Part shown: positions 1 to 8,864 of the stretch, piece after piece | Layout: each line of letters begins with the position of its first letter | Numbering within the stretch: the first letter of the stretch is position 1 | Assembly (NCBI RefSeq): GCF_009928485.1 | Contig: NZ_JAABNP010000033.1 | Location: 1 to 64,000, forward strand | Origin: Clostridium sp. C2-6-12 | GTDB lineage: Bacteria; Bacillota; Clostridia; Clostridiales; Clostridiaceae | Direction: 5' to 3' | DNA length: 64,000 nt | Notes under the pieces: generated by a model | Told to the model about the DNA's origin: nothing | The model's database searches: none | Seen by the model: only the letters and a program-made list of their open reading frames with translations | Made by a program: the position numbers and the translations under genes

Positions 1-97
1 TAAACATATCTTTTAAGCCAGCTAGTATGTCATTAGCACTAGTAAAATTTTGCTCCTTTATATATTCTCTCAATAATTCTTTCGACACAGTACTCAT
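1..97 (-). CDS. IS256-family (mutator-type) transposase, N-terminal fragment cut by window edge
   Basis: From the ATG at 97-95 the minus strand reads MSTVSKELLREYIKEQNF, then a segment ending LKDMF. This matches the usual opening of IS256-family DDE transposases, which have LxxLLKE-like and DI..GLKDMFK segments near residues 5-35. Only about 32 codons are visible; the DDE catalytic domain would lie beyond position 1. The start is set by AAGGAG (minus strand, 110-105), 7 nt upstream. That ribosome binding site lies inside a long inverted repeat, listed separately. Function: cut-and-paste or copy-paste transposition of the element. Confidence is moderate because so little of the protein is seen. 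Confidence 0.7.
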   Translation of the reverse strand, partial: MSTVSKELLREYIKEQNFTSANDILAGLKDMF

Positions 98-102
98 AAA
101 AA

Positions 103-152
103 AACTCCTTCTTGTAATAATTTGTTATTTCAATTATTGCCAAGAAGGAGTT
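103..152 (-). promoter_or_regulatory. inverted repeat hiding the transposase ribosome binding site
   Basis: AACTCCTTCTTG at 103-114 is exactly complementary to CAAGAAGGAGTT at 141-152. The pairing continues through TAATAATT and AATTATT into the loop. On the minus strand the 3' arm carries the AAGGAG of the transposase. RNA entering from outside the element would fold this hairpin and block translation initiation. Confidence 0.6.
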
Positions 153-250
153 GATTTTATTCAGTTTACACAAAATTTTTTACAGAGCCGGATTTCCTTT
201 TATTTTGAATTAATAAAGAATACATATAAAAGTAAACTTTTATTAATAAT

Positions 251-1141
251 CTACATATTGCTAAATTTTTTTCTAAACAAAGAAGGAGTGTATCCAGTAT
301 TCTTTTTAAAAATATTTATAAAATAACTGAGATTGTTAAAACCAACATCCATTGAGATTTCCAATACTTTTTTAGTGCTATTTAAAAGCATATCTTGAGC
401 TTTTGTTGTTCTATAATAGTTTAGATAGTCAACAGGAGTTTTAAAAGTAATTGATTTGAATACTCTGCAAAAGTGGCCTTCACTCATATTAAGTTCTGAT
501 GAAAGCTCTTTTATTGTAAGTTGCTTGCTATAGTTAATGTGAATGTAATCAAGTATATGTTTAATGCTGTCTAATTTATCATTAGTATTATGATTTAACA
601 TGTCACTTGTATCTTTATATGTAACCAGAAGCATTATTTTTGAAAATAGCATATATAAATATGACTTTGCCATTAATTCAAAATTATCGTCTTTAGAATA
701 TAAAGTGTTTATAAGGTCTGCTAAAAAATTCTTTATAGCTATTTCATTATTGTTAGTACAAGTTAAATGGTGAGGAAGTATTAATTGACTATTTATAAGT
801 GGGTTTATGAATTTTATTTGAATTGCATCGCTACTTTTACTGCTTAGCATTTCGCTATTAAATATTATGGATTTGCAAAGGCAGCTATTTTCAGAATCTA
901 AGCAATAAGCAGAATGAAGTTCTCTGCTACCGACAATAATTATGTCACCTTCATTAACCTCATAGGAACAATTTTCTATTTGAAATATTGCTCTGCCTGA
1001 AGTGATTAAAATAAATTCTATTTCATCATGCCAATGACAATTGAGCATACTTGTTTTTGAACCAACATTTATGCTTTGACTATATACTGGAAACATTGAA
1101 TCTCCAGAATGAGTAGTTTCTTTTAATATATTTTTATCCAT
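251..1141 (-). CDS. AraC-family transcriptional regulator with N-terminal cupin
   Basis: The 296-residue protein has a cupin-type effector half (about residues 10-130, with the HWHDEIEFILI pattern of sugar-sensing AraC proteins). The C-terminal AraC DNA-binding domain (about 190-296) has two helix-turn-helix units, LTIKELSSELNMSEGHFCRVF and VLEISMDVGFNNLSYFINIF. GAGAGG upstream supports the ATG at 1141. It is divergent from the SGNH esterase gene at 1382, so it probably controls that gene and possibly the mannoside operon beyond. This family usually activates in response to a sugar bound in the cupin; the actual ligand is unknown. It lies next to the IS end, but its frame is intact. Confidence 0.9.
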   Translation of the reverse strand: MDKNILKETTHSGDSMFPVYSQSINVGSKTSMLNCHWHDEIEFILITSGRAIFQIENCSYEVNEGDIIIVGSRELHSAYCLDSENSCLCKSIIFNSEMLSSKSSDAIQIKFINPLINSQLILPHHLTCTNNNEIAIKNFLADLINTLYSKDDNFELMAKSYLYMLFSKIMLLVTYKDTSDMLNHNTNDKLDSIKHILDYIHINYSKQLTIKELSSELNMSEGHFCRVFKSITFKTPVDYLNYYRTTKAQDMLLNSTKKVLEISMDVGFNNLSYFINIFKKNTGYTPSLFRKKFSNM

Positions 1142-1381
1142 ATCTAATACCTCTCAGCATATTTCTTGAAAGTTAATTATAACTAGATTTCTATGTATAA
1201 AAAGTTAATCGCATTTAATTAATATCAAAATAGTGATATTATTTGCTGAAATAATGCAAGTTTATGTTTATAAAAATCATTATACTGATATTAAAGAAAT
1301 TATTCAAACAATAAATGTAAATGATTAAGCTACGTTTAACCAAGGTAGATTTAAAGGATTTCTTTAGGAGGAATAAATAAG

Positions 1382-2503
1382 ATGGAATTTAATATAACAG
1401 ATGAAATGTACAAAAAATCTTTAGTAAGCAAAGGTGATGTAAGCAGAATATTAAAATTAATTGATAAAGCAGAAAAAGGTGAGGATATTACAATTGTATT
1501 TTTAGGAGGGTCTATAACCCAAGGTTGTCATTCAACTGTTTATGAAAAATGTTATGTAGAATTAACATATAATTGGTTTAAAGAAAAATTTAAAAATGCA
1601 AATGTAAAACATATAAATGCAGGAGTAGGAGCAACAGGATCATTAATAGGAGTTCATAGAGCTGAAAACCAGGTTATAAGTGAAAATCCTGATATAGTAT
1701 TTGTTGATGCAGCTGTAAATGATGATGAAGATTATTCGTGTAAAGTGGCATATGAAAGTTTAATAAGAAAATTACTAAATAGCAAAAGTAAGCCTGCAGT
1801 AATAGAAGTGTTTATGACACTGGATACAGGATTTAATGTGCAAGAACAACAGGTACAAATAGGGGAAAGATACAATGTGCCTATGATAAGTTTTAGAGAT
1901 ACTGTTAAAGTTGAAGTTGATAAAAATAAAATTAAATTTTTCGATATATTAACAGATGAAGTACACCCTAATGATATTGGACATTATATAATATCTCAAT
2001 TGCTAATAAATTTAATAGAAGATGTGTATAAAAATGACTACATAAAAGGAAAAGATATAAAAATTAGCGATAATATTTTAGAAATTCCATGTGTATTTGG
2101 GGACAGATATATAAATGGAATTATATTAAATAATTTAAAAATCACGCCAAAAGTAATTAAAGGTTTCAAAAATTATGATGAAGGATTTCAAGTTTTCCAA
2201 AATGGTTGGATCTTTAATGAAGGAGAAAACAAAGATGGTAAGCTTACTTTTGAATTAGATGCAAAAAATATTGTTTTGTTATATAAAAAAAGCGTATCAG
2301 AAAGCGCTGGGAAAATTCGAATAATAGTAAATGATAAAGATAAAGTATTGTTAAATACTTACTTTAAAGATGGTTGGGGAGATTATTCAGCAACAGAAAT
2401 TTTAGAATTAAGTGATGAAACTAAAAAATATAAAATAGAAATAGAAGTAGTTAAGGAAAATGCATTAAAGGAAATAACTATACTAGGAATTTTAGTATCA
2501 TAA
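1382..2503 (+). CDS. SGNH/GDSL-type esterase, possible acetylmannan esterase
   Basis: The 373-residue protein has an N-terminal SGNH hydrolase domain (about 35-215). Block I is LGGSITQG with the likely nucleophile Ser44. Block III is DAAVND, and block V is DEVHPNDIGH carrying the Asp/His of the triad. The last 150 residues look like a beta-sandwich, with no recognised catalytic motif. An SGNH domain followed by a carbohydrate-binding beta-sandwich is the layout of CE17 mannan acetylesterases, but I cannot confirm membership. No signal peptide is seen, so it acts in the cytoplasm, probably removing acetyl groups from imported oligosaccharides. AGGAGG 11 nt upstream supports the start. A terminator follows, so it is a separate unit from the GH130 operon. 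Confidence 0.8.
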   Translation: MEFNITDEMYKKSLVSKGDVSRILKLIDKAEKGEDITIVFLGGSITQGCHSTVYEKCYVELTYNWFKEKFKNANVKHINAGVGATGSLIGVHRAENQVISENPDIVFVDAAVNDDEDYSCKVAYESLIRKLLNSKSKPAVIEVFMTLDTGFNVQEQQVQIGERYNVPMISFRDTVKVEVDKNKIKFFDILTDEVHPNDIGHYIISQLLINLIEDVYKNDYIKGKDIKISDNILEIPCVFGDRYINGIILNNLKITPKVIKGFKNYDEGFQVFQNGWIFNEGENKDGKLTFELDAKNIVLLYKKSVSESAGKIRIIVNDKDKVLLNTYFKDGWGDYSATEILELSDETKKYKIEIEVVKENALKEITILGILVS

Positions 2504-2557
2504 AAGCTTATAAAAGCAGAATGATTATTGGTATTGAAATTAATAAATTATTATTAA

Positions 2558-2624
2558 ATGAACTGTAGAAAAAAGAAAAAACTGTATCATAACAGTGATT
2601 TTATTTTTTCTACAGTTCATTTTT
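2558..2624 (+). terminator. rho-independent terminator after the esterase gene
   Basis: ATGAACTGTAGAAAAAA at 2558-2574 pairs with TTTTTTCTACAGTTCAT ending at 2620, with a nested ACTGT/ACAGT stem. A short T run follows. Confidence 0.8.
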
Positions 2625-2866
2625 GTTTAGAAAATGGCAGTGAAATATATGATATTACTTTACAGAAAAAATATATATACAAAAATAAAGATTTATAAGC
2701 ATTAATTCAGATTATTATTATAATTAATTGAAAAATGAAAATGTATACATTAACATAAAACTGTAAGGTTAAAGCTTAGGAATAAGTGTAGAATTTAATT
2801 CCAATTTTTAATAAACACATTATTTATAGTTTAAAAAAGGGCAAAGAAATAAGGAGGTAACTACAA
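2625..2866 (+). promoter_or_regulatory. upstream region of the GH130/ABC operon with a CRE-like site
   Basis: This AT-rich gap before the GH130 gene holds TGAAAATGTATACA at 2736-2749. That partly fits the CcpA catabolite-repression palindrome, with two departures from the core. No convincing -35/-10 pair was picked out. The ribosome binding site AAGGAGG lies at 2851-2857. Confidence 0.3.
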
Positions 2867-3886
2867 ATGGATAAAGTAAAAATTTTAAGCAATGGTGCTA
2901 AAAATATTCCATGGGAAGATAGACCAGAAGATTCTAGTGAGTTGGTTTGGAGACATAGCAAAAATCCAATAATAGGATGGAATCCAACACAAAATACTGC
3001 AAGAGTATATAACAGTGCTGTAATTCCATATGAAGGAGAATTTATAGGAGTATTTAGAGCAGACCATAAAGATGGAAAAGCAAGAATTCACCTTGGACGC
3101 AGTATTGATGGACTTAAATGGGAAATAGAAGATGAAGAAATTCATTGGAAGGATGAAGAGGGAAATGACTATCAACCAAATTATTCATATGATCCAAGAT
3201 TGGTAAAGATAGAAGATACTTATTATATAATTTGGTGTACAGATTTTTGTGGAGCAGCATTAGGTCTTGGATGTACAAAAGATTTTAAAGAATTTATAAG
3301 ACTTGATAATCCATATATACCGTTTAATAGAAATGGAGTGTTATTCCCAAGAAAAATAAATGATAGATATATGCTTCTTAGCAGGCCATCAGATAGTGGA
3401 CATACACCTTTTGGTGATATTTTCTTAAGTGAAAGTCCAGATTTAACATATTGGGGAAAACATAAAAGGGTAATGGCAAGTGGAGCATCTGGTTGGTGGC
3501 AAGGCGTAAAGATAGGTGCTGGAGCTGTGCCAATAGAAACTTCAGAGGGATGGTTATTACTCTATCATGGTGTTTCAACAACTTGTAATGGATTTGTATA
3601 TTCAATGGGAGCAGCTATATTAGATATAGATAAACCTTCTAAAGTACTGTATAGATGTAAGGATTATATTTTAACTCCAGAAAAGAATTATGAAACAACA
3701 GGATTTGTACCTAATGTTGTATTTCCATGCGCTACATTACATGATGAGGAGACAGGAAGAATAGCTATTTATTATGGTGCTGCTGATACTTATTTAGCTG
3801 TAGCATATACCAAAGTAGAAGAATTAGTTGAATATATTAAAAATAATTCCATATTGGGAAATGGAGATGCAGAAGAATTAAAATAG
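2867..3886 (+). CDS. GH130 beta-mannoside phosphorylase (subfamily 2-like)
   Basis: The 339-residue protein is a five-bladed beta-propeller phosphorylase of family GH130. It has the IPWEDRP opening, the NSAVIPYEGEFIGVFR segment, and SYDPRL with the likely catalytic acid Asp109. These match the mannooligosaccharide / mannosyl-GlcNAc phosphorylase branch better than the mannosylglucose branch. The expected reaction is phosphorolysis of a beta-1,4-mannoside to mannose-1-phosphate plus the shortened sugar. There is no signal peptide, so it is cytoplasmic. It is the first gene of the operon with the ABC importer, 81 bp before the binding protein. The precise acceptor (mannose, glucose or GlcNAc) cannot be decided from sequence; GlcNAc is conceivable given nagBA nearby. 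Confidence 0.88.
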   Translation: MDKVKILSNGAKNIPWEDRPEDSSELVWRHSKNPIIGWNPTQNTARVYNSAVIPYEGEFIGVFRADHKDGKARIHLGRSIDGLKWEIEDEEIHWKDEEGNDYQPNYSYDPRLVKIEDTYYIIWCTDFCGAALGLGCTKDFKEFIRLDNPYIPFNRNGVLFPRKINDRYMLLSRPSDSGHTPFGDIFLSESPDLTYWGKHKRVMASGASGWWQGVKIGAGAVPIETSEGWLLLYHGVSTTCNGFVYSMGAAILDIDKPSKVLYRCKDYILTPEKNYETTGFVPNVVFPCATLHDEETGRIAIYYGAADTYLAVAYTKVEELVEYIKNNSILGNGDAEELK

Positions 3887-3967
3887 ATTAGAGATGTTCT
3901 TACAAAGTTTGCTTGAAATAATTTCTATATAAATAATAAGGCACTATAAAATTATGGGGGGAAAAAA

Positions 3968-5860
3968 ATGAGAAAATCAAAGTTATCAAAAATCTTAATA
4001 ATGAGTATGGCTTTAACAATGACTATGACATCATTTATTGCATGTGGAAGCAAAAATAATTCAACAAAAGAAGTAACATCAAAAAGTGTGGAAGATAGTG
4101 TTACAAAAGTGGATACTAAATTAAAAAATGCAAAATTAGATGGTGAGAAGGCAAGCTTTGATGGTACTGTTCTTACTACAGTATTATCATTTACACCACC
4201 GCCAGCTGGCCATGGTAATCCAGCTGTAAATGGAGGTCCAGATTGGTCAATGGAACCAATTATTTATGATTATTTATGTGATTATAGTTCACAACCTGAA
4301 AAGGTATTCAAACCTTCATTGCTAGATAAGTATGAATTTAAGGATAAAGTTTTAACTTTAACTTTAAAAAAGGATTTAAAGTGGAGTGATGGGTCTCCAT
4401 TAAATGCTGATGATTTAATATGTAATACATTTATGGATATGACAGTAAATAAAGTTGCATATTATGCTGATAGTGTAATTAAAAAAGATGATGTAACTGT
4501 AGAAATTAAATATAAAAGAGATGCAAATTTATTATTAGATTATATTTTAAAATCAGCAGTTAAATATCCTGCATCAGAATATGGAAAATGGGCAAATTCA
4601 TTTAAAACAGCTTTTGAAAATAACAGACAATTAGATGACAATGGAAATTATAAATTTACTAAGGACGGAGATAAGATTGTAAGTGATGCTACAACTGAAA
4701 TGAATAAATATCTTCCAGATATAATGTCAATTAAGTGTTCAGGAGCATATGTTCCTAGCAAGGTAACAGCATCTGAAACTATATTAGAAAGAAATAAATA
4801 TTTCAGAAATAAACTTCCAATTGAAAAGATTAGAGGGGTAAGAGCAACAAGTACAGAATCTACTGCAGTTTCTATTATGAATAAAGAATATGATTTAGAA
4901 GGTGTAGGTTTATCACCAGATATGGCTCAAAAGGTTGCTGAAAATAATAAGGATACAATTAGGCAAATGGTGGTTCCAGAGTACAGTTCTCTTGGATTTT
5001 GCAATAATATTAATAAATATCCTACAAGCGATTTAAATGTAAGAAAAGCTATTGCTTATATTGTTAATAAAGCACAACTTGCACCAGTATCTGAACCAGG
5101 AATGAGACTTGGAGATGAATATGGGGTTGGGTTACCACCTTCAGTTAGAGATAAATATTTATCAAAAGATTTCCTTAAGACTTTAGATAATTATACTATG
5201 AATTTGGATAAAGCTAAAGAATTGCTTAAAAAAGCTGGTTGGTCAGAAAAAAGTGGAAAGTGGGTTGATTCAAAGGGTGAATCACCTGAAATAAAAATAG
5301 CAGGTGTTGGTGAATACCCAGCTCATGTGGTTATGGGTGAAGCGGCAGCTAATGAGTTAAAAGAGTTTGGATTAAATGCTACATTTACTCCAAAAGAGGC
5401 AGCTGCATATAATGATTATTCTATATCAGGTGATGCACATATGGTTGTAGATGGTTTTGGAAGTCCTACGAATACACAACATCCATACGAAGCATATGAT
5501 GGAATATGGTGGTATGGTAAGAAAATGAATATACAATTCCCTAAGACAGGTGGATTAGTATTTAAAGATGAAGTAACAGGAGAAGATTTTAACTATAGCC
5601 AAAAACAAATGGATTTATTCAATGCTGCTAGTGATAAAGATATTTCAAAAGTAACAGAAGAATTTGCAAAATTCTTTAATGATAATATGTGGTTTTTACC
5701 AATTAGCGAAAAATACTATGTATATAGAATTCATAATCCAAAGCTTTCTATGCCAGTAGCTCCAACAGGACAAGAATTGAAAGATTTCTACTGGTCAGGA
5801 ACTACGTCAGCTGTTTTAGGAAAGGCTTTAAGATCAGGAGAGTTATATTATATCAAATAA
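3968..5860 (+). CDS. ABC transporter solute-binding lipoprotein, family 5 (Opp/Dpp type)
   Basis: The 630-residue protein has a lipoprotein signal peptide with lipobox FIAC and acylated Cys26. A Thr/Ser/Lys-rich linker follows, then the large SBP_bac_5 fold (about 70-610). The family was named for oligopeptide binding, but Opp/Dpp-type systems in Thermotoga and clostridia also import mannan, cellulose or xylan oligosaccharides. The flanking GH130 gene argues for an oligosaccharide here. It would sit on the outer face of the membrane and deliver ligand to the two permeases downstream. GGGGGG 7 nt before the ATG supports the start. A perfect hairpin follows the gene, which would favour excess binding protein over permease. 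Confidence 0.88.
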   Translation: MRKSKLSKILIMSMALTMTMTSFIACGSKNNSTKEVTSKSVEDSVTKVDTKLKNAKLDGEKASFDGTVLTTVLSFTPPPAGHGNPAVNGGPDWSMEPIIYDYLCDYSSQPEKVFKPSLLDKYEFKDKVLTLTLKKDLKWSDGSPLNADDLICNTFMDMTVNKVAYYADSVIKKDDVTVEIKYKRDANLLLDYILKSAVKYPASEYGKWANSFKTAFENNRQLDDNGNYKFTKDGDKIVSDATTEMNKYLPDIMSIKCSGAYVPSKVTASETILERNKYFRNKLPIEKIRGVRATSTESTAVSIMNKEYDLEGVGLSPDMAQKVAENNKDTIRQMVVPEYSSLGFCNNINKYPTSDLNVRKAIAYIVNKAQLAPVSEPGMRLGDEYGVGLPPSVRDKYLSKDFLKTLDNYTMNLDKAKELLKKAGWSEKSGKWVDSKGESPEIKIAGVGEYPAHVVMGEAAANELKEFGLNATFTPKEAAAYNDYSISGDAHMVVDGFGSPTNTQHPYEAYDGIWWYGKKMNIQFPKTGGLVFKDEVTGEDFNYSQKQMDLFNAASDKDISKVTEEFAKFFNDNMWFLPISEKYYVYRIHNPKLSMPVAPTGQELKDFYWSGTTSAVLGKALRSGELYYIK

Positions 5861-5872
5861 TTAAAAAGTTTT

Positions 5873-5904
5873 ATATTCTCAAAGGGTATACCCTTTGAGA
5901 ATAT
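5873..5904 (+). promoter_or_regulatory. perfect 32-bp palindrome between binding protein and permease
   Basis: The arms ATATTCTCAAAGGGTA and TACCCTTTGAGAATAT are exact reverse complements with no spacer, so any hairpin would lose a few central bases to the loop. ATTTATTA follows, not a strong U run. It probably stabilises the upstream mRNA or partly terminates, setting the binding-protein to permease ratio. Confidence 0.7.
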
Positions 5905-5935
5905 ATTTATTACGAACAATAAGGAGGAAAGGAAG

Positions 5936-6907
5936 ATGAAAAAATTAATTACCTGCTTAGTAACTATGCTAACATCGTTGCTGTTGGTGTTTTTTGTAAT
6001 ACAAGCTATGCCAGGGGATCCAGTTAATACATTAGCACAAGAATATATGAAAACTAATCAATTACCATATGACCAAGCACTTAGCAAAGCAAAACTTGCA
6101 CTTAATTATGACCCGGATGTTCCTGTAGTACAAAGATTCATCACATATGTAAAAAATATTTCTACAGGAAATTTAGGGCAATCTATGTCCTATAAGGGTG
6201 AAGTATCTACGATAGTTTTAGGTGCATTACCTTGGACACTGCTAGTTTGTTCAATTTCATTGCTGCTTTCTTTTACAGTTGGTGTCATACTGGGAATTTA
6301 TGTAGCTTGGAAAAGAAGTAATATTTTAGATGGTGCTATAACTGCATATCAAGCCATATTTGGAGCTATTCCAGATTATATAGTAGCATACCTTTTAATA
6401 TTATTATTTTCAGTTGGATTAGGTTTATTTCCTTCAAAAGGAGCATATAATTCAGATATTACTGTGGGATTTAATATAAAATTTATTTTAGACGTTTTAT
6501 ATCATGCAGCCTTGCCGATTATTGCATATTTTGTTACAACACTTGCAGGATGGATTATGGGAATGAAAGCCAGTTGTATGTCAGTACTTGGAGAAGACTA
6601 TATTAATTATGCTAAAGCAAGAGGTCTTTCCAATAAACGTATAGTACTTAGTTACTTGGGAAGAAATGCAGTGTTGCCAATGGTTACAAGTGTTGCCATT
6701 TCTTTTGGGATGATGTTTGGAGGTTCTCCACTAATTGAAAACTTATTTGTGTATCCAGGAGTTGGATATTATTTAACTACAGCAATATCAAGAAGAGACT
6801 ATCCATTAATGCAAGGAATGTTTTTAATGATAATAGTTATGGTTTTATTATCAGGGTTGATTGCTGAATTTTTATATACAAAATTGAATCCAAGATTAAA
6901 GGAGTAA
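5936..6907 (+). CDS. ABC transporter permease, DppB/OppB type
   Basis: The 323-residue integral membrane protein has about six transmembrane helices: one at 8-25, then clusters at 100-125, 140-165, 185-210, 245-270 and 290-312. The EAA-like loop EDYINYAKARGLSNKRI lies near residue 220 and contacts the ATPases. The periplasmic-type insert after helix 1 is typical of the OppB/DppB half. It pairs with the OppC/DppC-like permease that starts 6 bp downstream. AAGGAGG lies upstream of the ATG. Substrate is inferred from the GH130 and binding-protein neighbours, probably a manno-oligosaccharide. Confidence 0.9.
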   Translation: MKKLITCLVTMLTSLLLVFFVIQAMPGDPVNTLAQEYMKTNQLPYDQALSKAKLALNYDPDVPVVQRFITYVKNISTGNLGQSMSYKGEVSTIVLGALPWTLLVCSISLLLSFTVGVILGIYVAWKRSNILDGAITAYQAIFGAIPDYIVAYLLILLFSVGLGLFPSKGAYNSDITVGFNIKFILDVLYHAALPIIAYFVTTLAGWIMGMKASCMSVLGEDYINYAKARGLSNKRIVLSYLGRNAVLPMVTSVAISFGMMFGGSPLIENLFVYPGVGYYLTTAISRRDYPLMQGMFLMIIVMVLLSGLIAEFLYTKLNPRLKE

Positions 6908-6913
6908 TAGAAT

Positions 6914-7828
6914 ATGATAAGTGGAATTAAACCCAATAAAAGACTTGTGGCTAGTTATAGTAAGGAAGGTAGTTTTTTAAACTCCTGCAGAGAGTTTTTT
7001 CAAGTAATATGGAAAAATAAAATGGCTAGAGTTGGCTTTATAATATTAATTTTCTTTTTAATATTAGCTATTATTGGTCCAATTATCGTAAAAGCACCTT
7101 CTTCTAATTATTTGGAAAGATTGCAAGGTCCATCAATAGATCATTTATTAGGTACCGATTATGCAGGAAGAGATATATTAGCTCAATTTGTAACAGGATC
7201 AAGAGCAGTGTTGCTGGTTGCTTTTTATGCAGCATTATTTGCAATAGTATTTGCTTGTGCTATAGGAATTTTTTCTGGACTTGTTGGTGGTAAAACAGAT
7301 GAAGTATTGATGATGATTACTAATGTAGTATTAACTATGCCGAGTTTTCCTGTAACTATGGTTCTTTCAATGGTTATAAATGTCGATAATGATGTGTTAT
7401 TTGGATTGGTATTAAGCCTATGGTCATGGGCAGGATTAGCTAAAGCCATTAGATCTCAAGTTCTTGTCATTAGGCACAAAGATTTTATTGAAGCTAGTAA
7501 AATAATGGGCATTAGTAATTTTAATATAATCCTAAAGGATATTGTTCCTAATATAACTTCATTTATAGCAATAAATTTTATAGCTATTATGAAGGGAGCA
7601 ATAATAACATCTGTAGGACTTATGGTATTAGGATTAGTCCCATTTCAAGGTAGCCATTGGGGAATGATGATGCAAATGGCCATGTCTCAATCAGCTGTTT
7701 TATATGGTGGAGTTGGACCAATAGTTTATTTCTTAACACCAATAATGGGAATATTATTTTTTCAATTAGGCTGTTATTTATTTGCTAATGGTTTAGATGA
7801 AGCTATGAATCCAAGATTGCGTAAATAG
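6914..7828 (+). CDS. ABC transporter permease, DppC/OppC type
   Basis: The 304-residue membrane protein has the N-terminal OppC cytoplasmic segment and first helix (about 40-62). The motif LLGTDYAGRDILAQ typical of OppC/DppC follows, then five more helices. The EAA loop is KDFIEASKIMGISNFNI near residue 190. It begins 6 bp after the DppB-like gene and is followed 12 bp later by the first ATPase, so the genes are co-transcribed and form one importer. AAGGAG is present upstream. Confidence 0.9.
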   Translation: MISGIKPNKRLVASYSKEGSFLNSCREFFQVIWKNKMARVGFIILIFFLILAIIGPIIVKAPSSNYLERLQGPSIDHLLGTDYAGRDILAQFVTGSRAVLLVAFYAALFAIVFACAIGIFSGLVGGKTDEVLMMITNVVLTMPSFPVTMVLSMVINVDNDVLFGLVLSLWSWAGLAKAIRSQVLVIRHKDFIEASKIMGISNFNIILKDIVPNITSFIAINFIAIMKGAIITSVGLMVLGLVPFQGSHWGMMMQMAMSQSAVLYGGVGPIVYFLTPIMGILFFQLGCYLFANGLDEAMNPRLRK

Positions 7829-7840
7829 GGAGGTTAAAGA

Positions 7841-8863
7841 ATGGAGCCGTTAATTGAAGTAAAAAACTTAACAATTGATTTTATGCTTAATAAAAAGAAA
7901 TTAAGAGCTTGTGATAATGTTTCATTCACCATATATAAAAGTGAAATTGTTGGAATAATAGGAGAAAGTGGCAGTGGAAAGTCAACAATGGCCTATGGTA
8001 TTTTAAATCTGGTACAAGCACCTGGTAAAATATCTTCTGGAGAAGTTTATTATTACACAGAAAATAATGAAAAAATTAATTTATTAGATTTAAATCAAAA
8101 TCAATTTAACAATTATAGATGGAGCGAGATTGCTACAGTATTTCAGGCTGCACAAAATGCATTAAATCCTGTTCTTAGAATTAGAGAGCATTTTATAGAA
8201 ACTGTATATGCTCATACTAATAAAATGCCTGTTGATGAAATAATGGAAAAGGCAGGAAAGGTTCTAGAGTACGTAAGATTGGATAAAGGAGTACTAGAGT
8301 ATTACCCCCATCAGTTAAGTGGAGGTATGAAACAAAGAGTCCTTATAGCATTAAGTCTTATTTTAGATCCTAAAGTAATAATTCTTGATGAGCCAACCAC
8401 CGCGTTAGATGTTATAACTCAGTGGTACATAATGGATTTGTTAAAGCAGATTCATGACGAATTAGGAGTAACACTAGTTTTTTTAACTCATGATATTTCA
8501 GTGATTTCTGGAATTATTGATAGAATTGCAGTAATGTATGCAGGAGAAATTGTTGAATATGGAGAAGTGGAAGATGTATTTGATGAACCATCCCATCCTT
8601 ATACAAAAGGCTTGCTTAACGCAATTCCAACCTTACACGATGATATAACTAAGCGAAAAGCAATACCTGGGTCACCTCCAAACCTTATTCAAGAGTTTAA
8701 AGAATGCAAATTTTCAGCACGTTGTTACATGTACTTAGAAGATAGATGTGAAGGTAATAAAGAAAAGACAGAGACATTATACGAAGTTAATGAAAATAAA
8801 TGTACTAGATGCTATAAGTATACAGACTTTATAACTAAAGAAGCAGTGAAAGAGGGTGCATAA
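7841..8863 (+). CDS. ABC transporter ATP-binding protein, DppD/OppD type
   Basis: The 340-residue ATPase has Walker A GESGSGKST (about 41-49), signature LSGGMKQR (about 159), Walker B ILDEPTTALD and a switch His in FLTHD. The C-terminal oligopeptide-transporter extension holds four Cys (CKFSARC, then RC and KC), which in some Opp/Dpp ATPases bind an iron-sulfur cluster. It forms a heterodimer with the next gene to drive import. The stop lies 1 bp before the preferred start of the second ATPase, suggesting coupled translation. Confidence 0.92.
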   Translation: MEPLIEVKNLTIDFMLNKKKLRACDNVSFTIYKSEIVGIIGESGSGKSTMAYGILNLVQAPGKISSGEVYYYTENNEKINLLDLNQNQFNNYRWSEIATVFQAAQNALNPVLRIREHFIETVYAHTNKMPVDEIMEKAGKVLEYVRLDKGVLEYYPHQLSGGMKQRVLIALSLILDPKVIILDEPTTALDVITQWYIMDLLKQIHDELGVTLVFLTHDISVISGIIDRIAVMYAGEIVEYGEVEDVFDEPSHPYTKGLLNAIPTLHDDITKRKAIPGSPPNLIQEFKECKFSARCYMYLEDRCEGNKEKTETLYEVNENKCTRCYKYTDFITKEAVKEGA

Positions 8864-8864
8864 A

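Larger units (their letters stand above)
1..189 (-). mobile_element. IS256-family insertion sequence, one end
   Basis: A transposase N-terminus reads leftward off the window. About 90 bp upstream of its start lies GTTTACACAAAATTTTTTAC followed by AGAGCC, ending near 189. Read inward from the end, this is GGCTCTGTAAA... with GTGTAAAC, which resembles the terminal repeats of IS256-family elements. The element therefore enters from the left and ends about 60 bp before the AraC gene. The other end and any target duplication lie outside the window. Family membership is from pattern recognition, and the exact boundary may be off by a few bases. Confidence 0.7.

Noticed and set aside
27..326. Plus-strand open frame of 99 codons
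   Set aside because: It crosses the IS end and the AraC stop region, lies opposite both genes and lacks a ribosome binding site.
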